From CAYMKL01 sp964390805 (GTDB lineage Bacteria; Chloroflexota; Anaerolineae; VGOG01): a DNA stretch of 64,000 nucleotides. Location of the stretch: the NCBI GenBank assembly GCA_964390805.1, contig CAYMKL010000005.1, forward strand, positions 31,334 to 95,333, given 5' to 3'. Position numbers and translations under genes: made by a program. This document shows, in pieces, positions 33,655 to 40,380 of this stretch (positions are counted from its first letter, which is position 1; every line of letters starts with the position of its first letter). Under the pieces are notes generated by a model. That model saw nothing but the letters and a program-made list of their open reading frames with translations, made no database searches and was not told where the DNA came from.

Positions 33655-35085
33655 TCAACGGTTGAAGTAATTGTAAGTTGCCTCCGAGATGCGGGCCATG
33701 AGCGGGGAGCTGACCTCCCACTCCAGCCAGTCCGTGTGGTACAGGTAGACGCAGAGCACGTAGTCGCCTCCTGAAGTGAAGACGATCCCTGCGTCGGCGT
33801 GGGAATCCCCCACCCAGCCGTGTTTGTGGGCCACCGGCGTCCCCTCCGGCACGCCGGCCTCGATGAGCGCGCCGATGCGGTTCTGCGACATCGTGTCAAG
33901 CATGGCCTGGCACTCGTCGGGGGTTATCTCGTCGGGATAGGCGGCGATGAGAGTGCCGCCGCCGTTGGCGCACTGGTAGATCATCTCCAGCAGGCGGCCT
34001 ATGTCCTGCGGCGTGGTCTGCATGAAGGGGTCAGGGTTCGTGCTCACGTCGGTGCGCTGGTTGGCTGGGGTGCTGGTGTGCTGAGGCAAGACGTCCTCGT
34101 CGTAGGGAGTGGCCATGAAGGTGTTGACCAGCCCGATGAGCTTCATCGTCTGGTTGAGGCGTCGCACGCCCTCGTAGGCGTCGCCGTCGCCGATGGTGTG
34201 GCGCAGCAGAAGGTTGGCGGTGAAGTTCCCACTGAGGGTCATGGTCTCGGTTAGGATCTTGGTGGTGTCTGCGTCCGGCGGGCCGTCCAGATGGCGGTAG
34301 GCCTCCATCATGATGGCGATCTTGAGGATGCTCATGCCGGCGTATGCCACGTCAGCGTCGTCGGCGAACTCCTCGCCGGTAGCCAGGTCCTTGATGTAGA
34401 TGCTGTAGAAACCGGGGAAGTCCGCCAGGATGCCCTCGATCATGCCGTTTCCACTTCCGAGCTGCCCCATCATCCACAGGCCAGGCTCGCGCGGGGGCGG
34501 GCCCAGGTTCACCACCAGATTCACCTCGCGGTCGGTGGCTGAGTTGAGCGCGCCGGCGACCAGTGGTAGAGAGGCCTCAATGTCGAGTCGCTGCTCCGGC
34601 TGGCCGGGCACGAAGGTCAAGGTATTGGCGTTGGCATTAGGCTCTCGCAGCGGACGGTCATACTCGTCGGCGATAGTCGTCAGGAAGTCGTTCAACTGCT
34701 CCGCGTCGTAACTGGCCTGGAGGGGGATATTCGCAGGCAGCGGCTGGTCGTTCACTATGTAGTCGGCGAAGCCCGGCCAAAAGCTGGTCTCTCCCTTTAA
34801 TCTATTGACTTCCTCTAGCATATCGTCGGCCTTGAATTGGAAACCGACGTCCTGAGGATGGAGGAGAAGGCTCTCGTCTAGATAGTTCAGTTCTACTGGT
34901 TGTGAGACAGCCTCACCCAGGAGTTCCATCGCCTCCGTGTCCCATTTGCCCTCCATGGGAATGTTCGCCAGCGAAACTCCCTGCGGAATCTGATTTCGAT
35001 AGGCCCGGTAGTCGTTCAGCTTATACAAGAAAACGAGCATGACAACTATCAAGATCACGAGAATCGTAAATCTCGTTGTTCTCAA
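33655..35085 (-). CDS. Peptidoglycan-binding/beta-lactamase-like exported protein, paralogue
   Basis: 476 residues. N-terminal TM (RFTILVILIVVMLVFLYKL), one YoaR/VanW-type domain (about 30-200, ending FVPGQPEQRLDIEASLPLVA), then the serine hydrolase domain with SILK in YAGMSILKIA, SGN in LSGNFTANL and KHG in AHKHGWVGD. It is a compact version of the protein at 28366-30888 without the extra tandem units. A GTG at 35091 sits directly on the AGGAGG site, so TTG 35085, six bases further on, is the better start. With its neighbours it forms a block of exported wall-acting proteins. Confidence 0.87.
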   Translation of the reverse strand: MRTTRFTILVILIVVMLVFLYKLNDYRAYRNQIPQGVSLANIPMEGKWDTEAMELLGEAVSQPVELNYLDESLLLHPQDVGFQFKADDMLEEVNRLKGETSFWPGFADYIVNDQPLPANIPLQASYDAEQLNDFLTTIADEYDRPLREPNANANTLTFVPGQPEQRLDIEASLPLVAGALNSATDREVNLVVNLGPPPREPGLWMMGQLGSGNGMIEGILADFPGFYSIYIKDLATGEEFADDADVAYAGMSILKIAIMMEAYRHLDGPPDADTTKILTETMTLSGNFTANLLLRHTIGDGDAYEGVRRLNQTMKLIGLVNTFMATPYDEDVLPQHTSTPANQRTDVSTNPDPFMQTTPQDIGRLLEMIYQCANGGGTLIAAYPDEITPDECQAMLDTMSQNRIGALIEAGVPEGTPVAHKHGWVGDSHADAGIVFTSGGDYVLCVYLYHTDWLEWEVSSPLMARISEATYNYFNR

Positions 35086-35113
35086 AAACACCCTCCTAAA
35101 TGTGGGGATCCCC

Positions 35114-35389
35114 TCAGAGCAATTCTGGATCCAGTGCTTCTGGCGGCCAATCCGGCGGCTGGCTCAGAAGCTCTTCGGCCTCTTGGGCCAGGGCTTCTGG
35201 GACCATCACCCGCACCTCGCCCAGGCCATCCACGGTGATGCCATAGACGACACCAACGCTCTCGTAGTCCAGCAGAGCGGGGATGCCCGCGCTTTCCAGC
35301 TTGGCTTTGATGACCTGGGCCTCCAGTTGCCCGAAGGCGGTGTAAATCGTAGTAAGCCCCGGCCTGTTTGCCTTTTTATGAGCTGCCAT
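35114..35389 (-). CDS. DUF2007-type putative signal-transducing protein
   Basis: A 91-residue soluble protein. The domain reads TIYTAFGQLEAQVIKAKLES through EVRVMVPEALAQEAEELL, the single-domain length usual for DUF2007. Function unknown; members resemble small ligand- or protein-binding alpha/beta domains. The start at 35389 has a GGGGGA ribosome site; the upstream Met at 35437 has none. Confidence 0.82.
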   Translation of the reverse strand: MAAHKKANRPGLTTIYTAFGQLEAQVIKAKLESAGIPALLDYESVGVVYGITVDGLGEVRVMVPEALAQEAEELLSQPPDWPPEALDPELL

Positions 35390-35589
35390 CGTATTCCCCC
35401 TGTCTTCAGCCTTGATGCGCACCAAAGTATGCCACAATCTTGGGAATTAGTCAAAGAACACGGATTCGCAGGATTTGCGAGTTTGTCCTCCAGTTCGTTA
35501 AATCCTACCAGTTCGTTGTGTATTTGTCAAGGCCGAAGAAAGCTGGTATAATAAGTCGTGATGTCATAATATTCAGGAGGTTTTTTTTG

Positions 35590-37170
35590 ATGCTAGTAAG
35601 AGAGACCCAGACGCCAGCATATTGGCAGGGATTCGCCATTGACGACCGGGATCTCGATTACCTGGACGATTTGTTTCTGGAGGACGAAAGGCCCCGTACC
35701 GGCCACGATCTGACTTTGGCTTTGATGAGAAAGCGCTGTGAGGATGAGGAATCCCTGATAGAAAAGGAGCTGTCCAGAGGGATTCTCTTTCAACCGAAGG
35801 AGAGTTACGAGATAGGGCAGCAGGTTGTCTTTCCTGCTCTGGGCTATGCTCTGGGGCCTGTGGTTGGTGTGCGGCCGGGCTATAATCCCAGGTATGGTGA
35901 CTTCGAGGTTATCCAGGTGCGTTTCGAGGGTGAGGAGAATCCAAGGGGGTTCGCTTCGAAGCTCACCTCCCCTCACAAGCTGAATCGTGAGGAAGGGGAG
36001 TTGTCCGAAGCCGAGGATCTGATGTCGCCAGTGGAACTCTACGATCAAAATGGGGCGGATGTCCAGCGGAGACTGGTGGAGCATTTACGCCTCAGCGATG
36101 ATTTTGTGAGCTTCGGTGGCGAGTGGTTCTTGAAAGGCTTGTTGGCCGATATCCACGAAGGACTTCTGAACATCGCTGAGGCCATGCTTGATGTGAAGGG
36201 CATGCCGCTTCCTGCTCGAGAATTGATCCAAGAGCTGGATCTGCCGGCCGAAATCCTGCCGCCGACTCAGGTTTTCTCCCTCAATTATGCCCTGACTCAG
36301 GACCGCCGTTTTGATGACGTAGGCAGCGATGATCAGATCCTTTGGTTCCTGCGACGTTTGGAGCCCCCTGAGATCGCTCATCTGCCACCACGCTTGCGCT
36401 ACAGCCCGGTGCTATACGATAGGGCGGGTCTCGGTGAGGAGTTACTCCGCTGGGAGATGGAGATTGATGATGAAATCACGGGGCTGGCTGTGCCTGGCAC
36501 GGGGGAGGAAATCGCCAGCGCAACTATCACCCTTAACTATCCTCACCGCCGGGTAGGCACCATCCCTTTGACGAGCAAGATCGAGAGCCTGTTCCCAAAG
36601 GGAAATGCCGAGCGCATGATGATTACCCTCATAGGTGGCCGGACGGGCAAGCAGATGCCAGGCTGGGTTGTTCGCCAGCACAACTACGTCTATGGTCTCA
36701 AAGAGTGGTATGATCAGCACGACCTACCTGTGGGGGCTTACATTAAGCTGGAGAGAACCGATGACCCTCTGGCTATTGTTGTGGATTACTTCCGCCAGCG
36801 CAAGAAACGCGAATGGATCCGAGTGGCTACAGTTGCGGGAGGAAAACTGTCGTTCACTATGCAGATGAGGTCCATCGCCTGCGAGTACGATGAGCTTATG
36901 GTCTTAGGCGAGGCTAACCAGGCCGAGATTGATGCTCTGTGGATGCGGTCTGAGGAGGATGGCAAGCCCATCCCCGAATTGATGCGCGATATTTTCCCTG
37001 AGCTGGCCAAGCTCAACCCCCAGGGCACTGTTCACGCCAAGACTCTCTACAGCGCTATCAACATGGAAAGGCGTTGCCCGCCAGGGCCGATCCTCGCTGG
37101 ATTAGCCAACATGCCTTCGCTTATGGCAGTGGGTGACGGCTACTGGGTTTACGATCGGGAGGCTCTCTGA
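35590..37170 (+). CDS. Conserved hypothetical protein, first gene of an E1-like cluster
   Basis: 526 residues, no signal peptide. The N-terminus (YWQGFAIDDRDLDYLDDLFL) is followed by a helical section and a beta-rich segment (IGQQVVFPALGYALGPVVGV), then a long alpha/beta part. I recognise it only as a type of protein seen in Chloroflexota and cannot name a domain. ATG 35590 has CAGGAGG nine bases upstream; the frame is open further upstream but has no ribosome site there. The gene is followed by a small conserved protein and a ThiF-like enzyme. Confidence 0.75.
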   Translation: MLVRETQTPAYWQGFAIDDRDLDYLDDLFLEDERPRTGHDLTLALMRKRCEDEESLIEKELSRGILFQPKESYEIGQQVVFPALGYALGPVVGVRPGYNPRYGDFEVIQVRFEGEENPRGFASKLTSPHKLNREEGELSEAEDLMSPVELYDQNGADVQRRLVEHLRLSDDFVSFGGEWFLKGLLADIHEGLLNIAEAMLDVKGMPLPARELIQELDLPAEILPPTQVFSLNYALTQDRRFDDVGSDDQILWFLRRLEPPEIAHLPPRLRYSPVLYDRAGLGEELLRWEMEIDDEITGLAVPGTGEEIASATITLNYPHRRVGTIPLTSKIESLFPKGNAERMMITLIGGRTGKQMPGWVVRQHNYVYGLKEWYDQHDLPVGAYIKLERTDDPLAIVVDYFRQRKKREWIRVATVAGGKLSFTMQMRSIACEYDELMVLGEANQAEIDALWMRSEEDGKPIPELMRDIFPELAKLNPQGTVHAKTLYSAINMERRCPPGPILAGLANMPSLMAVGDGYWVYDREAL

Positions 37171-37198
37171 CGCGAGGCTAACAGAACAGGTTAAGACT

Positions 37199-37621
37199 AT
37201 GGCTAGGTGGATCAAACCGAATCTGGAAACTAAGTTCCACATTGATTTCGATTGGTGGGAGAGAAAGGGGCGCGACCTGCGTGTCTATTTGCAGAGCCAT
37301 TTGTGCCCTGAGTGCAAGGACGTATACACCAACCACCGTGGAAGCGAGGAGGTGGATTGGATTGACCCCGACACGGCCGAGGTGACACGGGTGGATGCTC
37401 TTTGGCAGTCTTTGCGTACTCACTGCAGCTCAAAGCCAGACTTCATCAATGAGAACACTCCCCTGACGGACGCCGTCTTTCGCGTTTTTCTGGCGAACGG
37501 CAACGCGCCGCTATCTGCCACTGAGCTCCACGAGATAGTGGGCAGGCACGCTCCGGAGACAATCTTGCGTACCCTGGGTGGCCGGAAGATCTATAAGGGC
37601 ATCAGACCTGTGTTGAAGTGA
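37199..37621 (+). CDS. Conserved hypothetical protein with a CPEC motif
   Basis: 141 residues. LCPECKDVYTNH near residue 39 and THCSSKPDFI near 83 could bind zinc. The C-terminal half (LTDAVFRVFLANGNAPLSAT through APETILRTLGGRKIYKGI) looks like a winged-helix. The stop overlaps the GTG of the ThiF-like gene (GTGA), so the two are translationally coupled. Confidence 0.7.
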   Translation: MARWIKPNLETKFHIDFDWWERKGRDLRVYLQSHLCPECKDVYTNHRGSEEVDWIDPDTAEVTRVDALWQSLRTHCSSKPDFINENTPLTDAVFRVFLANGNAPLSATELHEIVGRHAPETILRTLGGRKIYKGIRPVLK

Positions 37622-38472
37622 GGTTAAGCGTGGACCGCTCGTTGCCGGCGCGAATTCGGGAGTGGGCTGAAGCCGAGGGTGGCATCGAAGCCATTACCCT
37701 GGATCGGGTGCAGACTTTGGCCAAGGAGCGCGGTGTCTCGACCAGGGAGGTAGAGCTGGCAGCTTTGGAGGCCCGCGTCTTGCCCCGCCGCTATCTGCGC
37801 AGCTTCGGCACAGTGGGGTGGGAAGGGCAGATCAGGTTGCTGCGCTCCACGGTGGCGGTGGTAGGCCTGGGTGGGTTGGGGGGAAACGTGGTCGAGGGAT
37901 TGGCCCGTATGGGAGTGGGCCGGCTTATCGTCGTGGATGGCGACGTGTTCTTAGACCACAACCTTAACCGGCAGATCCTGAGTGCTGAAGCTGGTCTGGG
38001 CCTTTTGAAGGCCGAGGTCGCTAGAGCTCGGATCGCCCAGATCAACGCGGCGGTGGAGGTCATTGTCCATCCTGGTGTGGCCACCAGGGAGAACTTGCCT
38101 CAGTTGCTGGATGGAGTTGACGTCGTCGTTGACGCCCTCGATCGTTTGCCCACCCGCCTCATGTTGCAGGAGGCGGCCCAGAAGATGGACATTCCCATGG
38201 TGCACGGAGCCATCGCCGGCTACGTTGGTCAGGTGATGACCATTTTCCCCGGCGATGAGGGATTGCGAGCCCTTTTCGGTGAAGGCAGCGTACCCCAGCA
38301 GGGGATTGAGGTGCAATTGGGTTGTCCCGCTGCTACGCCCATGATGGTAGCTGCCTGGCAAGTCCAGGAGGTGATGAAGATCCTCCTGGGTCGGGGGCAG
38401 CTCTTGCGCCATAAGATGCTTTTCATGGATGCCGAAGCAGGCACAGTTGAATTTCTGGGGATCGGGGGCTAG
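37618..38472 (+). CDS. ThiF/HesA/MoeB family adenylyltransferase (E1-like)
   Basis: 284 residues. After a 70-residue helical extension ending RYLRSFGTVGWEGQ comes the ATP-binding Rossmann core VAVVGLGGLGGNVVEGLARM, the Asp-containing VVDGDVFLDHNLNRQ, and the VVVDALDRLPTR block. Such enzymes adenylate the C-terminus of a ubiquitin-like sulfur carrier. The usual C-terminal CxxC zinc pairs are absent, and a lone LGCPAA Cys is in place of the typical catalytic Cys region. No ubiquitin-like partner is nearby, so the substrate is unknown. Confidence 0.9.
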   Translation: MRLSVDRSLPARIREWAEAEGGIEAITLDRVQTLAKERGVSTREVELAALEARVLPRRYLRSFGTVGWEGQIRLLRSTVAVVGLGGLGGNVVEGLARMGVGRLIVVDGDVFLDHNLNRQILSAEAGLGLLKAEVARARIAQINAAVEVIVHPGVATRENLPQLLDGVDVVVDALDRLPTRLMLQEAAQKMDIPMVHGAIAGYVGQVMTIFPGDEGLRALFGEGSVPQQGIEVQLGCPAATPMMVAAWQVQEVMKILLGRGQLLRHKMLFMDAEAGTVEFLGIGG

Positions 38473-38475
38473 GGG

Positions 38476-38931
38476 TTGAGATTCTTCATCGCTGGCATCA
38501 TGCAGGGTTCCCGCACCGAACCAAACATTCATGACCAGGGCTATCGTGTGGCCATTGGGGCGGCCATCAAGGATCGCTTCACCAAGGCCGAGATCATTGA
38601 CCCCATGGAGCTGCACCCGGGTGGCGTGTATTACGGACCCGATAAGGCCAAACGGACCCTGCTGGAGATGGCCGATGAGGCTGCGCAAGCCGATGTGCTC
38701 ATCGCCTATGTCCCTGAGGCCAGCATGGGCACGGCGGTCGAGATGTGGCAGGCCCACCAAGCCGGCAAGCCGATCCTCGCCATTTCGCCCCTGGCTGAGA
38801 ACTGGGTGGTCAGGTTTCTCTCGACGCGAGTTTTCCCATCCCTGGGAGCTTTTGAATCGTTCGTGGCCGAAGGGGAGTTGGAGAAGCTGTTGCAGGGTTG
38901 GGAGTTTGACAAACTTGTCAGCTTGGATTAG
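38476..38931 (+). CDS. Nucleoside 2-deoxyribosyltransferase-like protein
   Basis: 151 residues, alpha/beta. MRFFIAGIMQGSRTEPN starts the first strand and loop, and ADVLIAYVPEASMGTAVEMW carries the serine/Gly-rich substrate region with Glu as the possible nucleophile (GTAVEMW). Length and these blocks fit the Nuc_deoxyrib_tr superfamily. TTG start at 38476, three bases after the ThiF stop, so it is in the same operon. Confidence 0.72.
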   Translation: MRFFIAGIMQGSRTEPNIHDQGYRVAIGAAIKDRFTKAEIIDPMELHPGGVYYGPDKAKRTLLEMADEAAQADVLIAYVPEASMGTAVEMWQAHQAGKPILAISPLAENWVVRFLSTRVFPSLGAFESFVAEGELEKLLQGWEFDKLVSLD

Positions 38932-38949
38932 AATTAGAATAAGAAATGT

Positions 38950-39023
38950 GCCCCTGTAGCTCAGTGGATGAGAGCAACTGCCTTCTAAGCAGTGGGCCGG
39001 GGGTTCGAATCCCTCCAGGGGTG
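38950..39023 (+). tRNA. tRNA-Arg (anticodon TCT)
   Basis: Cloverleaf from GCCCCTG to CAGGGGT plus discriminator G. Anticodon loop CTTCTAA with TCT, so it reads AGA. T-arm GGGTTCGAATCCC. CCA is not encoded. Confidence 0.95.
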
Positions 39024-39054
39024 CCTATCACGATTTGTAGGGCCTGCTGGCCCT

Positions 39055-39088
39055 GGCGGCACTGCGCGTAGTGGTGTCGCCTTTTTTG
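39055..39088 (+). terminator. Terminator after tRNA-Arg
   Basis: GGCGGCACT pairs with AGTGGTGTCGCC across GCGCGT, followed by six T. A smaller GGGCC-TGCT-GGCCC hairpin lies just upstream. Confidence 0.8.
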
Positions 39089-39254
39089 TTACACTGCTGT
39101 GCCTTGCATCTTCCAATAGCCAATGTCAAGGCGAAAGAACTTCCTCATTTCTGGACAAAAGCCGAGTTTTGCAGTAGAATAGGGTTGACTCAAAATACTC
39201 CATCCAGCAAATGCTAACAATGGAGAGACTCAGACGAAGGAGACAACGACAAAA

Positions 39255-39920
39255 ATGAAGAAAGCCACATTGCTCATAGTTCTCATGATGATGCTGCTGA
39301 CTGCCTGTCAGTCTCGGCCGACGCCCGAAATCGTCGAGGTAACAGTGGTTGTAACCCAACCACCTCCAAAGCCTGTTGAAGTCACGGTGCTTGTGACCCA
39401 GCCGCCCTATCCTACGTACACACCTTACCCGACGTATACGCCTTATCCAACCTATACTCCACCCAATGCTCCACCTAATACTCCAGCCAATACCCCACTC
39501 GCCCCCACGCTTTCTCCTACTGGGACACCAACTCTAGACACACCTACCCCTGGTCCCACGCAGACACCTGTAGTTACTTCCACTCTGACACCCGGACCTG
39601 TTGTTCTACCCAACTGCCCCGATCCGCTCGCCAGGCTCACGTATCCTACGGTGAACGCTGTTCTGAAAGGCGCTGTGGAAATCAGCGGCTCAGCGTTCAT
39701 TGACAATTTTGATTACTACAAGTTCGAGTTTCGCCACGAAGGGGCAACCGAGTGGTCGTTCGTGCAGAGCTTCAGAGACACGGTGGAAGATGGCATCCTG
39801 GGTGTTTGGGACACCTCGCCCCCCCTTCCTGCCGGCTCCTATGTATTCCGCCTGGTCGTGGTAGACAAAACAGGTAACTACCCGCCGCCCTGTGAGGTAG
39901 AAGTGATCGTTGAGCACTGA
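39255..39920 (+). CDS. Lipoprotein with Tyr/Pro/Thr linker
   Basis: 221 residues. Lipobox LLTAC after a short basic-hydrophobic signal (MKKATLLIVLMMM). The linker (about 45-115) has PYPTYT repeats and TPT stretches. The C-terminal 105 residues look like an Ig-like or fibronectin-like beta-sandwich (VLKGAVEISGSAFIDNFDYY through YVFRLVVVDKTGNYPPPCEV). Probably surface-displayed; no enzymatic residues are seen. It stands alone, 330 bases after the tRNA. Confidence 0.8.
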   Translation: MKKATLLIVLMMMLLTACQSRPTPEIVEVTVVVTQPPPKPVEVTVLVTQPPYPTYTPYPTYTPYPTYTPPNAPPNTPANTPLAPTLSPTGTPTLDTPTPGPTQTPVVTSTLTPGPVVLPNCPDPLARLTYPTVNAVLKGAVEISGSAFIDNFDYYKFEFRHEGATEWSFVQSFRDTVEDGILGVWDTSPPLPAGSYVFRLVVVDKTGNYPPPCEVEVIVEH

Positions 39921-39994
39921 TCAGCTCTTTTGGCGTAGCTGCGAGTGTTTTGACAATTGGCTTCTCGTTTTGGTTTGAAATAGCTTATTCTAAC

Positions 39995-40017
39995 GAGCGG
40001 GCTCGTTGGGCCCGCTC
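39995..40017 (+). promoter_or_regulatory. Hairpin in the dodecin leader
   Basis: GAGCGGGC and GCCCGCTC with a seven-base loop, just before the AAAGGAGAGG ribosome site. It may modulate translation. Confidence 0.4.
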
Positions 40018-40035
40018 AAGAGAAAGGAGAGGAAT

Positions 40036-40251
40036 ATGGGGGAGAGTGTGTACAAGGTGATCGAGTTGGTTGGAAGCAGCACCGAGTCATGGGAGAAGGC
40101 TGCTGCGGCTGCCGTGAAGACGGCGGCGAAGAGCCTGCAGGATCTTCGCATCGCCGAGGTTGTCGAGTTGGATATGCAGCTTGAGGGCGGTGAGGTTCGC
40201 GCCTACCGAGCCAAGGTGAAAGTCTCCTTCAAGTACCGGACTGAAGACTGA
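40036..40251 (+). CDS. Dodecin family protein
   Basis: 71 residues, the usual dodecin length. Sequence VYKVIELVGSSTESWEKAAA and VELDMQLEGGEVRAYRAKVK matches the beta-alpha-beta-beta fold. Dodecins form dodecamers that bind flavin or coenzyme A. ATG 40036 follows AAGGAGAGG; an in-frame Met 30 bases upstream is inside the hairpin. Confidence 0.92.
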   Translation: MGESVYKVIELVGSSTESWEKAAAAAVKTAAKSLQDLRIAEVVELDMQLEGGEVRAYRAKVKVSFKYRTED

Positions 40252-40380
40252 GCCGAATCCCATGCGGGCGGCTTCCCTGCGGAGGTCGCCCGATTTCGTT
40301 TTGAAGAGATGTGTCGGCAGTGACCATAACATGACCCTTCTTTTCTTTGGTCACTGATTTGAATACAAGAGGGATAATTG

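Noticed and set aside
33648..33899. N-terminal extension of the M14/M23 gene to 33899
   Set aside because: It overlaps the conserved C-terminus of the upstream beta-lactamase-like gene in another frame.
35440..35589. Start of the 526-residue gene at 35440
   Set aside because: The upstream part covers the promoter area of DUF2007 and has no ribosome site; ATG 35590 has CAGGAGG.
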